64,000 nucleotides of DNA from Crambe crambe (Eukaryota > Porifera > Demospongiae > Poecilosclerida > Crambeidae). A model generated the notes under the pieces. That model saw only the letters and a list, made by a program, of their open reading frames with translations. It was not told the DNA's origin and did no database searches. Each line of letters begins with the position of its first letter. Within the stretch, counting starts at the first letter, position 1. Positions 10,726-21,924 of this stretch are shown piece after piece. The stretch is taken from assembly GCA_963924555.1 (NCBI GenBank), contig OZ004589.1, positions 6,324,001 through 6,388,000 of the forward strand, read 5' to 3'. The translations under genes were made by a program, and so were the position numbers.

Positions 10726-13616
10726 GTATGCTCCCCGGTCCTGAAACTTGGTCCGCACTTTCTAGTAGGCTCTAGTAGGCTGGATAATCATTCACAGTAG
10801 CTTTTGTTAAGTCTAAGTGGGAGAACTAGAATTTCACTTTTGTATTAGTCTATAGCGGTGTGCGCAGCCATTCGCGTCATCCCTACGTATATGAAAGGAA
10901 AAAAATTTATGCTAAATAAAAAGTCCATGTAGAGTTAGCCTGTACTTTAACAGTTTCTGTCAACAAAAATCAAAATAATGCTGCCTTCAATAATAATCCC
11001 TACATCACTGCCTCCCACCAAGCTGCTTTAATTGTTCATGTCAGTATAAAGTGTTCTGCTTGGTTTAGGCAGTGATGTAGGGATTATTATTGAAGGCAGC
11101 ATTATTTTGATTTTTGTTGACAGAAACTGTTAAAGTACAGGCTAACCCTACATGGCCTTTTTATTTAGCATAAATTTTTTTCCTTTCACTTGTTTGTTTA
11201 CTTTTTGTACGACCTTTGTATATTGTTTTCAAGTAAAAATTAATTAATAGCTGGTTGGCACGCGCGTGATAGTGACAGACGCGTGCGCATGACAAATGAT
11301 TCATTTTTAAATGGCTGACATAGTTATAATGAAAAGTCGTTTGATATGAGTGATCATTTTGAAGGGAAACTGTGGATATAACTATGGTAAAAGCACATTG
11401 TGTGGCTATAACTGCACAAGTTGATATGAATTTCATTGTCGTATGTGAAAGGATCATGGAGTTACAGCTGTCAAAGAAGATGATCAACGAATCATAAAAA
11501 TTTTAGATTTAGGCGGCGGCTGGTGCCGATCGTTGATTCTGTTCTGGAGGAGTTTGAGCGGTCATATCATCATCTTCTGCATTGTTTTCCAGATATAAGA
11601 AGTTTAGTTGAGCCTGTACCAAGAATAGAAGAAATACAGAGAGTCTAGTTTGTATTGTTCTAATGAGAGAAGCCACGCCCATTCCATGCTAACCCTACAT
11701 AGAGAGTGCTACCGCACTCTCTGATAGAGAGCTACTGCTCTCTCTGATAAACAAACTCCATCTTATACTGTAGCGTAAGGCATCAAATTTTGATCACATC
11801 TAATCAACCACACGGAAAGTGTACGGTAGTAAATAAATGTAAACAAGAGTCTAAGAAATGAAAAATGTATGGGAAAAACTTACAAGCTATGGAGGACTTC
11901 AAGAGAACTATTTATTAGCTGTAGTATGTAAGTTACTATCTCGCGTTACCCATCCCCATGGCTCTGGAAGATTGCTCAAAAGCTACGAAAACCTACGAAA
12001 ACTGTTGACTAATGGTAGAATGGTAACTGCTGCAGAAGCTCTCCTTTCTGTTGGATTCAGATAATAATTCTCAGAAACAGTCTTCATTGGTCTGTGTTTC
12101 ATATTTATACAAAATCTATTCGTATCAGTCCTCTGAGCAAATTCGACCGAAATTGTGAAGCAGTTTATGACAGAAAAGCTTTGTTCATTTTTAAAATAAA
12201 ATTTGGTATTTTATGCTATACAATGGTCTAAAAGTATCTTTTTAAGGGCCCTGACATATAGTGGAGCGGACGATTATTGATATTTGACTTTCAACAGGTG
12301 GTCGAAAATAAGTGATGGTGGTCGATTTAATTTGCTTTAGTTGATGTAGTAGATTCAGTGTTACAAAATTTCTATCTAATTGTGAGAGAAATGATTTATA
12401 CAACGTTAAAGAATGAACTAGCTACATAGCTACAATAATATGAACTTTAACTTGGATAGCAGGATCACAGCATCCAGTTAGAGGATTACATCAAAAAGGG
12501 TGATGAATAAGTAAAGGAAAAAATATTTATTCTAAATAAAAAAGAAAAGTAGGGATGGCTGTGTGCGGTTCAAAAAAGTTCCACCCACGTAACTAGGTAA
12601 GTTTCTTGGTCGCAAACCATAACACAGAGTGCCCACGGAACCGTTTCCAATCCCGGGGCAGTAATATACTATCTGTGATGGGTAGTTAGTTTGGTAATAC
12701 TGATGAGGAAGGGGTTACTTGACTGAAGTTCACTCTCTTGTTGCTGCAACGGGCTGCAGTGGTCTATTAGGAGGCGTGTAGCTGCTCTTTCACAGGGAAA
12801 CTGCAAGCGGCAGTTAGTATTTGCATGTACATCTTCAATTATTTAAATTCCACACTTTAGCGGTCTAGAAACCAGAAGAAAATTTGTTGGGGGAATGGTA
12901 TAGTCTTCTTAACTTAGTTTTGTGCTTAGCTACTATCTAGTTTTGTGAGTAGAATCATTCTTAATTCTTTTATAGAATGAGTGGCATTAGATGCATGTTA
13001 CTGCAATGGTAAAAATATAAACCAATTACTTATAGCATTCATGGGAGGAAGGAAGCATCGGCTATGTACAAGAAAGTAATGGTCATGTAACCTCCACTGC
13101 TGCACTCCATTCCAGATATCCTCAGATATCCTGGTCACTCTACAGTTCATGCCGATATTAATGATGTCAATAGTGTCAATAGACTGCAACGTTATTGTAC
13201 TTCATAACACGGATTGCCCTTGGAATTGGTTCCGTTTCCAATCCTGGGGCAGTAATATACTATCTATGATCTCATCTTGGCCTGTCATGGGAGTGAAGTA
13301 GGAATAGTTAGCTCGTAGTTTGGTAATATTGGTGATGGGTAAGGGGTTACTTGACTCTCTTGTCGCTGAACTTTTTTGAACCACCCTACTTTTCTTTTTT
13401 ATTTGGATTTTTTTCCTTTATATTAAAGCTAGCTCCAATGTTAATCACATGATAAACTAGGTAAACCAACCCTTCCCCTCCCATGTGGGTGCAGAAGGAA
13501 CTATAGCTATAGCTATAGCTATACATGTAGTAGCTGGTATTAAAAAATAAAAGCTCACCTGATAAACAGCAGCATAGTAACACAGAGATTTGCACGGCGC
13601 CCTTCCAACCACCCAT
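3799..13616 (-). CDS. Ig gene A: type I membrane protein with seven Ig-like domains
   Basis: Nine exons by GT/AG sites: 13616-13559, 8197-7883, 7828-7484, 7430-7128, 7070-6726, 6669-6364, 5466-5131, 4766-4107, 3914-3799. All introns are phase 1 and the total is 928 codons with stop. Exon 1 is a signal peptide (MGGWKGAVQISVLLCCCLS). Exons 2-7 encode one Ig-like domain each; exon 8 holds a seventh plus the membrane span (AYILIAIVVIFGVCVIIAAI) and RQRRGRR. The last exon adds a 38-residue tail with HYEVYG tyrosines. Ig1 and Ig4-7 keep Cys..Trp..Y.C; Ig2 and Ig3 lack the cysteines. NxT/NxS sites are plentiful. Probably a cell-surface adhesion or recognition receptor. The fold is sure; ligand and orthology are unknown. 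The last exon is supported only by phase and splice sites. Confidence 0.85.
3930..4021. repeat. (GT)n/(AG)n compound microsatellite
   Basis: An alternating GT tract is followed by about 50 bp of uninterrupted AG. Read on the minus strand it is (CT)n then (CA)n, lying in the last intron of Ig gene A just upstream of the acceptor at 3915, so it forms that intron's pyrimidine tract. The small ORF through it is an artefact. Confidence 0.9.
5728..6232. repeat. Imperfect tandem duplication in intron of Ig gene A
   Basis: A unit at 5728-6000 is repeated at 6016-6232. Shared blocks are TATCTAAGTGCTTGTGGTAA, TTACATGACTCT, GCTCACTTGCTCACTGTC and TCTTCTAAAGAGTTGTAGCA. It lies in the 897-bp intron between exons 6 and 7 and has no coding frame. 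Confidence 0.75.
10055..10202. mobile_element. Fold-back MITE, ACAAGTAAAGGAAAAAA family
   Basis: Starts ACAAGTAAAGGAAAAAA and ends CCCCTTTACTTGT. Inner arms share GACCATTGCTCAAAAAAGTAAG, separated by about 12 bp, so nearly the whole 148 bp is a palindrome. Contains the GTAGGG/CCCTAC subterminal motif common to the family. Confidence 0.8.
10677..10726. repeat. (AAT)n microsatellite
   Basis: About 16 uninterrupted AAT/TAA units. Confidence 0.95.
10889..11193. mobile_element. Fold-back MITE, ACAAGTGAAAGG family
   Basis: Arms of about 125 bp (about 10893-11022 and 11067-11190) are near-perfect reverse complements around a 44-bp loop. Outer ends read GAAAGGAAAAAAATTTATGC and its complement followed by CACTTGT; subterminal CTAAATAAAAAG and GTAGGG/CCCTAC motifs recur. 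Same family as 10055, 12511 and 51671. Confidence 0.85.
12511..13420. mobile_element. Longer member of the GTAAAGGAAAAAA fold-back family
   Basis: The left end (GTAAAGGAAAAAATATTT, CTAAATAAAAAAG, GTAGGG, GGTTCAAAAAAGTT) is matched in reverse complement at 13369-13420. The interior carries two diverged direct copies of a block containing TTTCCAATCC and GGGGCAGTAATATACTATCT (about 12630-12740 and 13230-13370). No coding content recognised. Confidence 0.7.
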
Positions 13617-13697
13617 TTCTAGTGACGTGACTCTTCTCTAAGAGTTGAGTGCAATGCAAGTGTGTATATATACGTAGTTAATTCTCTATGGTGACGG

Positions 13698-13870
13698 TGT
13701 CATAATGTTTTTGGGACCCCCTATTTTTCAGGGACCTCCGTCCCCAAAAATATTATGGGTACCCCCCGTCCCCAAATCTCTATAGATATGGTCCCCTAGC
13801 CTCGTACCCGTAGGCCTTATAATTCCTGCATGGCTACTCGGTCCCCATATCTACGGTAGATATGGGGACC
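13698..13870. repeat. Hairpins with the GATATGGGGACC motif
   Basis: Two small hairpins: CATAATGTTTTTGGGAC pairing with GTCCCCAAAAATATTATG (13698-13755), and GGTCCCCATATCTAC pairing with GTAGATATGGGGACC (about 13839-13870). The same G-rich motif recurs several times up to about 15870. Confidence 0.65.
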
Positions 13871-15431
13871 CCAGCCAGCTCTGGCCAGTATAGGCTAAGA
13901 TTATAGTGACTAAGTCATATTTCCTGCTGCTCTCAATAGCTAGCTCGGGAGAAAAGATCAGTCTGGGAACTAAGCTGTTCCCTTTATGCATAATTATTTG
14001 TAGCTAGGTATTATGACATTTAAGAGGTTCAGTTTGGGGGAGGGTGTCTCACTGTCACAAGCCGAGACAGAGAGGTAGACAGAGGTTTTCAAACAAGCAA
14101 TCCTTGGCCAGCATTGGGAGCAGATTGCGGATGAAAGACCACCTTGTGAGTAGGAGAAAGAAGATACAAGTTGAAGCAGACCATCGAAAGGATTTGGCCT
14201 GCAGAGTGTCCATGTAGTTGAAGGTGATTTTAGAGGTGTTGGCTAACTCAGAGGATGTCTTAGCTGAGCATAACAAGAGCATGCATGCACTGCAGTCCAG
14301 CCCTGTATCCCCCACCCCCGACATCCAGTTCAGGTGGATCTCTGCATGAACATAGAAAAAAAGGCTGGAGGCCAGACAGGCTTAGCTAGACCACGGACAT
14401 GTTGCAGTCAGATGGGAACATTGCCACTGCTGTCTGCTTTCTGTCCTCTGGTGATTTGTGATGAAACCCCCTCATAGGTGACAGAGACACCTTGTGGCTA
14501 AGGTGCAAATCATGGAACACTGCGACCTACTAAGGGCTTGCTGCAGAGTGCCTGTAATGATGAAGATCGAGCTCGTCTGCTCACAGTTTCGACTAGGAGT
14601 CTGGTGTTTGGTTACCAATCACTTGCATTGGATTGCACCTGGGCACTGCAATCTGTGGTCCACACCACTATACTGCCACTGGATCTACTGTGGAAGACAT
14701 GACCTCAGCTGTCTCAGCCCACATTCCAATGGTCCTGATGAGAATTGATGGAAAGAGGCAAGATGGAATGTCACTGGCACCATTTGTCTGACATGCCGCC
14801 CTTTCAAGGCCTATAGGGCCTAGGACATTGGGAAAGGAGCAGAAGTACACTAGCCTTTCCCCAAGCCACACCTTTACATCAGTGGCCATCGAGACATTGG
14901 GCACTCTTTGATGGGGAGCTGTTTGAGAGCATGATGATACAGAGACTGTTATGGCAGTGCAACAAGGTGCACCTCAATCATGGGTGCTATAAACATAACT
15001 TCTACATTATGCAATCAACTTCATTAGCTTCTTTATCATGTAATTTATTGTTATCAATTATCATCAATGCTCCTGTCAATAACTGAACGATTTGCTGAAA
15101 AGGAGAACCATTGCCTGCATAATTAAGTATGTACAGGATGCATACATGTAGCTAAGTTCATAAATTGAGTTTACCTCTGGCCATAAAATATACTCTGCTA
15201 TCTGGAGACTGTAACGAGACTCTACATTATTACATTATTCTTATTACATAATCATATTATGCACATTATACGATTGTCAATTTGTGTCACGTGATTCAGA
15301 CTTCCAGCTGTGACGAGCTTTATTTCATTGAGTTTGTAAGTCACTATCAAAAAAGATTATACAACAAGAAATCGTTACAGAGACCTGCGATCATTTTTGT
15401 GTTTTGTACATCACACTGGAGTGCTTTCAGG

Positions 15432-15548
15432 ATGAGGTATCTTTTTTGATCAACGTACATTGATGGGATCCTCATATCTACAATGGAGTATGGATTGTAG
15501 ATATAGGGACCCCACCCCAAATGTACGTGATCAAAAAAGATACCTCAT
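15432..15548. repeat. 117-bp fold-back hairpin
   Basis: ATGAGGTATCTTTTTTGATC at the left pairs with GATCAAAAAAGATACCTCAT at the right. The loop contains the GTAGATATAGGGACCCC motif. Confidence 0.8.
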
Positions 15549-15655
15549 ACAGATACAGGTACCATTCTCCATCAGATTCTGTAGATATGGGGACCCCATC
15601 CCCAATTATATATACATCGGTAAGTATGGAGACACCATCATATCAAAAGATATCT

Positions 15656-15744
15656 CATCCATGAATCTGCAATACATAGATATAGGTAGGAGAATGTACT
15701 TTTGATCAATATAATAATTAGCTATCTATGTAGATTCATGGATG
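15656..15744. repeat. Small hairpin
   Basis: CATCCATGAATCT..ACATAGATA pairs imperfectly with TATCTATGTAGATTCATGGATG. Confidence 0.6.
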
Positions 15745-17287
15745 AAAATATACGATGGGGTCCCCATATCTATAGATGGAGAATGGTATTAGCTATCTAC
15801 AATTATAGATGGGCTACTGTACTTAATTTAGTGTAGATTCATACATTTGGGGACGGGGTCCCAGATGATGTAATTTAAATACTTGGAGATGAGATATCCA
15901 TGTCAGCATAGATTGGGGGTGGGTTTAGATTCACAGATGAGATATTCAGCAACCGCTTTCTTGGCTATGTACCTAATTAGCTATGAGACTATATCCACAT
16001 ACAGAACTACAATCTCCTAATCCCAAATCTATGCTGATGTGGATAGCTACTCTGTTATTGAAAATGTATAGAATATAGCTATTGTTTTTGTGTGGGCATC
16101 TAATTTCTAGTGATGCCAGTACAGATCATTGAATCTACAGATATTATTGGAGTATTCATGGATGGTGACACTAAACTAATAAGGTTTGATTTCTACCCTC
16201 AACTGTCACATATACAGATGAATCGCCAATGCATGCACCGGAAGTCCATTGCCGTAATAGCTAATTTTACGAGAATACAACACAAACAGTATCCGGAAAA
16301 TTACTGTAAACTCAGCATAAGATGGTAAACATGCATTGAAAGATATTCAAGCATATTATATGGAAGGCTTATTCTAGAAGGTAATGATGCATGCTTATCA
16401 AGTAGCTAGTTAAAAATTTCATTAATTTTTTCCATGAATTAGGAATTTGATTTTTTTTATGAATTGATAGTGCTAAGATGTATCATTCCTGACTGCAAAT
16501 TTTGTTTTGTTCTGAGAATTTACTTGTGTATTTAATGTGATGCACTTTTTTCACCTGCAATAATGTCGACCCCAAGAAGACATTTCCCCCCATGGAAAGA
16601 GTACTACGATCTTTCCTGAGCCTAGATTCATGTCTATAGACTCAACTATTTGGTGAACAGCTGCACTATGCAGCAAAGAAATCAGAAATTGTGTTTGATC
16701 AATGCATGCACGCACTTTATTGGAATAAGTTAGATTTTTGATATAAGATAATACATACCATGAACATCTATTTATTGAGTCAAGACTGAAGAGGAGAAAT
16801 GGTTTTTGACTGTAATTAGTATTTTTTTAATCAGCCATGATTTCATGCACGTTATCATATGAAAAGTTTTCAGAAGTCATAATAGCCATAAGTGGAGAGT
16901 AACCAACACACCTGCTTCTTTAAGGAATAAAACATTACGTCACTTCCGGTTTATTATTGAAAATTATTGACGGTGGCAATTGGTGGCGATTCAACTGTAT
17001 AGTATAACTATGCGTAATAACACTGGTCAGCACTTATCACCCTGCTCTCAGGCACTTATCAGCACAGTGCATTTTTTAACATTAGTTGCCTAGCAAATTG
17101 AGGGGGGGAAGCAGCTAGCGAACAAGTGGTTAGTTTATTGTATAATAAATGCTCACTTAGATAACATGTAGTGCCTAGATAACATGTAGTGGTTAAAAGT
17201 AGAGGTGCCAGGGTTGGCTAATCTGTTTGTCAAAGTTGCTGCACAGGGTTGCTATGCATGATCTAAATAAGTTAGACAACTCTATAC

Positions 17288-17378
17288 AAGTTATTTAGAC
17301 ACACCCTCAGGCCCTTAGTAGCACCTTCGCTGCGCTCAGGATGCTACAGCCTCGGGCCTTCGGGTGTCTAAATAACTT
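17288..17378. repeat. Fold-back repeat, relative of 3578-3711
   Basis: AAGTTATTTAGACAC pairs with GTGTCTAAATAACTT. The loop CCCTTAGTAGCACC..GATGCTACAGCC matches the loop of the element at 3578-3711. Confidence 0.75.
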
Positions 17379-17516
17379 ATATCCCTTGGTCTTGTTGTCA
17401 TTCAATGGCTGGTCTATGGGGAAAATGTACTAGTGGGCGTGGTCTGTAAGAATATATTTACAATTTCATGACCTGAGAGTCAGCTCTGCAAATAATCAGA
17501 ATGATACAGGAAATGA

Positions 17517-20411
17517 CTAATAGATAATTGCAGTTATTACGTAAGTCCAATACATCACAGATGAAGACCACACAATGCAGGGTTCAGGGAGTCCCAAAGC
17601 AGAAGAAGTAGTAAGAGTTGCATAGACTTGTAGTGTGATACTGGCAATGCCTGGTGGTACAGAACCTTTATTGGAGTTGTCCCCTATGCACTCATACACT
17701 CCATCATGAGCTGGGTACTGGGGATTCACTATGTGCAGTGTGGACACTACACTCCCATTGGTGATGGTATCTACCATGAAGTTATTAACTGTAACATCAG
17801 TAGGGGTGGTCACATCAGTTTGGTTGAAGGGTACAGTCTGGTTGTTCAATCTCCATGTGATGGTGGGAGCTGGAACTCCAGTTGAAGTACAGGAGATGTC
17901 CACACTCCCTCCCTCACTGACAGTCACCACACTAGCTCCACCATTGACAGTGGTACTGGCATCCACTGCAGGAAAGAACATCTACACATAAGAACCGATA
18001 TGGAATGAAATAATTTCAATACCTGCTCCAATCACTCTGAAAATAACAACTCTGCTAATATTTACTACAGGTATATGTGTAGTAGCTACATACACCCCCA
18101 GATCATCTGCAGTGGTTGGTTCACGCACAAGAATCTCAAAAAAATGTGGCAACTCCTGAAATGAGAGATAGAAAGTAGCAGTAGGGTGTACACTCTGTGT
18201 GTTTCCATTCCTTTGCCAAAGAAGCCAATTATAATAGCCAGCAGCTGCGACCTCCAGCAACAGTCTCTCAAGGAGGACGTAGGACAATGATGGAGGAGGG
18301 AGTTAATCTTCTCAGATTTTCCTCACCTGAATGGTTTAGGGCAATGGTGGTGACATTATCTATCAATGATTATACTGACCAGTGTCCAGTCGTAAAGGAT
18401 AATGGAGAAGCAGTTCAGAGTTACTGCCTATGGCGACAAGCTGAAAGATTCCAGCATAAGATTCCTGGAAGGTGAAGGTAAGGACGGTGGTCAAGCGATT
18501 ATTGGAGCCTGGAGTATCCATGGATGTGACATTAAATGGGGTCCCATCCTTCAACCACATCACTGAGGGGGTTGGGTAAGACGTGGAGTCATCACCAACA
18601 TGGCCAATCATATAGGTGAACTGAATGTAGTCTCCCACTTCATATCTAGTTCTGTTGTCAGCAAGATTATCAGCATCAGTGATTCTTCGAACTATTCGAA
18701 GTGATCCATCAGTGCTTGAGTCGTATGCTGTGAGTATAGCATGAGTGTTCAAAATGCATGGGACTTATGCATGTTTATCACCTGTGAGTGTCAGAGCAGT
18801 CCCATTTGTTGTGGATGTCCCATCCTGAGCAGTGCACTGGTATGTCCCACTGTCAGAGGCCTGGAAGTTGTCCACCACCAGTAGGAAGGTGATGGAGGTG
18901 TCAGAGGTGGAGTTCCTGATGCGAATGTGAGGCGGATCATGGACCAATGGGACACTGTCCTTGTTCCATGTCACTGTGAGAGCTTTGGAGTTGACTTCAC
19001 AGTAGACCCAGACCACAGAACCCTCCATTATCCTCTGACTACCTCCACTGAACAGCACAGCAGTGAGAGAAGTCACTGTCAGCTGGCTCTGGACAGCTAC
19101 ATGACATAATGATAATAAAGAGGAGGCTTAACGGGGTGGGACCCTCATCATTTAACTCCTTACATTACGTATCTCTTTTTTTAACATTATCTCTTTTTTG
19201 TTGAGTAAAAATAATTTATCTCGGTAGCTATGACCATTGGGGCGACAGTTCAGTAGCTACTAACTGGATTTCTCAATGATTTCTTATAGTGTCAGGGGTG
19301 CATGTGGTGACTAGTTCAGTGCCTTAATGGAGTCAAGTTACTTTGAGGGCTCTTGAATCACTTAGTGCCCTCTTCGAAGTGCTCTCACTCTGAGGGCATG
19401 TAGTTGCATACAGGTATGTAGATTTTAAAATAGCTAGCTAGACCTCGACAAACAGGATCTATGGTATTTAGAAACCCTACTTATTAGCTAGCTAGTTACC
19501 TGCAGTCATGATCATGAGGTACTATAATAACTCCAAGGACAAGTCTATATAATCTGGCCCATGGGCCAGGCAACTTGTTTCGATGGCTCCTCAACTCGGT
19601 AGCAAATTATGGCCATAGTGTACCTAGGCTCTGATTTGCTTGCACATACACCAAAATTTTCACACAAACTTCCCACATTATTATTACTATTACACTTTAT
19701 GACAGCATGTGACGTCCGTCACAGATATGTAACTAAGTGGAGCTTCTGGAAAAGAGAAGACAAGACTGGTTGGTTACATTAAAACTAGCTCCAATGCTAA
19801 TCACATGATAAACTAGGTAAACCAACCCTTTCCCTAGTCTGGGCGAGCAGACCTTTCGACCTTTCGGGGGTGGGGCAAGAGGAAAAGAAAGGTCTGGAGA
19901 CTCTCGACACAGTTTTGTGTTCTCTGCAGGAATTTCGATAGGCCAATCAGATTCGAGTAGTCACATGACCAGATAATAATAAGCGCGCATGTACGAGCAC
20001 AGTACATGCATGAAGCTAGTAAGCGATCTTCTTCTTTTGCTAGCTATGGGTAAATCTACCAGACACACTCATCTCTCATTGATCGATCGAGCTCGAGCTC
20101 GAGCTAGATAGCTAGCTATGCCTATGGTGCGTGGGTGTGAGCGCGCGCGGGCACACGTGCATTCTTTGCATGTGATATTGATTTTAATTACGGAACACGG
20201 AATAGTGTCAAGAGTCTCCAGACCTTTCTTTTCCTCCCGCCCCACCCCCCAAAGGTCAAAAGGTCTGCTTGCCCAGACTACCCTTTCCCACATGGCTGCA
20301 GAAGGAGCTATAGCTATATATACATGTAGTAACTGGTAAAAATAAAAGCTCACCTGATAAACAGCAGCATAGCAACGCAGAGATTTGCATGGCTCCCTTC
20401 CAACCACTCAT
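17517..20411 (-). pseudogene. Ig gene B: truncated, frameshifted paralogue of gene A
   Basis: Matches gene A exon for exon at its 5' end: signal exon 20411-20354 (MSGWKGAMQISALLCCCLS), Ig1 19096-18782, Ig2 18727-18380 (one codon longer), Ig3 18326-18023, and Ig4 17965 onward. Ig3 has one extra A near 18270 compared with A and C, giving a TGA at 18268-18270, so only signal, Ig1, Ig2 and a bit of Ig3 could be made. The donor after Ig4 is lost and the frame reads into a remnant of the fifth Ig exon (SALGLPEP) before stopping at 17517. Exons for Ig6, Ig7, membrane span and tail are absent. Probably a pseudogene; a short secreted product cannot be excluded. Confidence 0.8.
19835..20280. mobile_element. 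TAGTCTGGGC inverted-repeat element in Ig gene B intron 1
   Basis: Arms of about 75 bp start TAGTCTGGGC and end GCCCAGACTA, flanked by the 9-bp repeat CCCTTTCCC (19826-19834 and 20281-20289). Gene A has the unfilled site (ACCCTTCCCCTCCCATG). The loop contains CGAGCTCGAGCTCGAGCT. Present in gene C too, so it predates the B/C duplication. Confidence 0.85.
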
Positions 20412-20532
20412 TTCTGGTGACATGACTCTTCTCTATACAGCCTGGAGTAAGAGTTGAGTGCAATGTAATGCTCTAGCTACCAACCGCTATAATGTAATGC
20501 CTGTTACAATAATCAGTAAGTGTAGTTACTAG

Positions 20533-21677
20533 GGGCCAGACTCTCACACGCAGAAGAGAGAGTCTGGTCAAACTCCTATACCGACTTTGTTCTAGAAATC
20601 CATGAAAATCGTGGATAGCATGCGCAGAACACGTAGGACTGGTACGTCATCGCGCGCGTAGACTTGGCGAGCAGATAATTTTTTTTTTTTTTTTTTTTTT
20701 TTTTACAGTGTAGGAGATAAAACAGTGTAGAAGATGGATAAAATAGTGCAGAGGATTAAAAAACAAAAGTGAAAAAAGGGTCAACAATTCATGTGTTCAG
20801 TCTGTATATCCTGCTTCCGAGGATGCAAGGTCAACAGGAGGGAGGGGATCTCTGGCTGCCCGTCCAGCAGCTGAGCGGGCCCCTCTTATACACTGGATGG
20901 ACGATCGTAGAAGGGCAAAGCTCAGCGAGCATCTCAGCCAGGCCATGGTGGAGCTGTACGTCTGATCTCTTTTCTGGGCAAGCATAGAGGCCAGCCTCTT
21001 ATAGCACACTGTTGCTGCAGCTCCCATGCCTCCAGTCAGGGATAGCACTAAATGTGCCATGTTCTATCTCCCTCACCCACTGGTTGTAGGCCCGTTTTTT
21101 GAGGTTTTCATGCTTTTGATAGCAAGAAGCAATGGACTGGCTGTTTGACTGTGCATGGGGGTTGAACACCCGGATGTCGAAAAATGCCCTCTCATGTCTA
21201 CCTCCCCAGAAACCATTGGCGGCCACGTCCAACCTGGCACCATCAGTGGCAATTATTGCAGACGCTCCATCAAGGGTCTCCCCAGACAGTGGTTGCAAAT
21301 GTGGTTCAGTGCATACATCATGACAGACCTCCGACAATAGTGTGGCCGTGAAGTCTCTCACTTCATTATGGCGTAGCTAGGGTGGGGAAGCCACCTTTGG
21401 GGCATGAAAGGGTATGTTGGACAGATAATTGCTGCCTCTTTATCTAGCTGCATGCAATCGATAGCGCCTGTCCCTCCATGAAGGAGCTTACTGCTTCTAT
21501 TTGTATGACTTTTAGAATTGAATACTATAGCCAAGCCTAAGTCCACCTGACCTTAGCCATCTTTTTGCTCGCACTATTTCGACTGAATCACGACGTATTG
21601 TGACGCGATTTTTTATGCGCGGCGCGCGCTGCTGCTTATAGGAGACTCTCTCTCTTCTGCGTGTGAGAGTCTGGCCC
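20533..21677. mobile_element. TIR-bounded element (GGGCCAGACTCTCACACG ends), unit B copy
   Basis: GGGCCAGACTCTCACACGCA at 20533 is matched in reverse complement at 21640-21677; the arms are about 35 bp with one short indel. It encloses a poly-T tract (about 20680-20704) and the nuclease-like coding fragment below. No convincing target duplication. The second copy in unit C is at 34001-36460. Confidence 0.65.
20797..21546 (-). pseudogene. C-terminal nuclease-like fragment of a mobile-element protein
   Basis: Reading leftward: a segment ending near HPSYAIMK, then RDFTATLLSEVCHDVCTEPH, LQPLSGETLDGA, DGARLDVAANGFWGG, RAFFDIRVFNPHAQSN and CYQKHENLKKRAYNQWVREI. After a frameshift near 21055 comes LTGGMGAAATVCYKRLAS, AMAWLRCSLSFALLRS-like text and SIQCIRGARSA. 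I recognise this as the C-terminal part of transposable-element proteins common in cnidarians and sponges. The D..LD.....FFD.RV pattern resembles a PD-(D/E)XK nuclease; that is an inference. No reverse transcriptase is seen beside it. Frameshifts and truncation make it a pseudogene. The unit C copy is at 35369-36320. Confidence 0.6.
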
Positions 21678-21924
21678 ACGCGAGACTATAGACTCAAAGT
21701 CTTGCGTTTGAAAATCGCGTAGGCCGCATTAGCGTCCATTTTCAATGAAAGTCAAAGGTCATACGGAAAACGCAAAGTCGAATTTTTTTTGTTTTGGCTG
21801 ACATGGGCCAGAATGTTCTATGTTGAGCAGGAATGCCTAAGAAATTGTAAGCGGAAGTTGACCCGAATGATGACACGAAATAAATGAGGATGGAATAGAG
21901 TTGGGCCATGATCAGTGTGGAAGA

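Larger units (their letters stand above)
8967..13417. other. 4.45-kb insertion block in first intron of Ig gene A
   Basis: Introns 1 of genes B and C run directly from AAGACAAGACTGG into CTAGCTCCAAT..ATCACATGATA. In gene A the same two flanks are separated by this block, so it was gained in A (or lost in B and C). It holds the fold-back elements listed separately, a (AAT)n tract, and short palindromes AGAGAGT..ACTCTCT at 9054-9075 and 11701-11722. No ORF here carries a recognisable domain. Confidence 0.7.
13617..17423. other. Intergenic region between Ig genes A and B, no gene recognised
   Basis: About 40 bp next to the gene A start is conserved with genes B and C (GTGAC.TGACTCTTCTCT), consistent with a shared 5' leader; similarity stops near 13660. 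The rest is AT-rich and repetitive. Short frames (14055-14324, 14494-14748, 14668-14904, 15460-15705, 16110-16328) have no recognisable motif and I do not call them genes. Confidence 0.6.

Noticed and set aside
11858-12064. 68-codon plus-strand frame in intron of gene A
   Set aside because: Short, no homology I can recognise, and lies in the insertion block absent from the paralogues.
14055-14904. Several 78-89-codon frames on both strands
   Set aside because: No recognisable domain, no splice-consistent extension; treated as chance frames.
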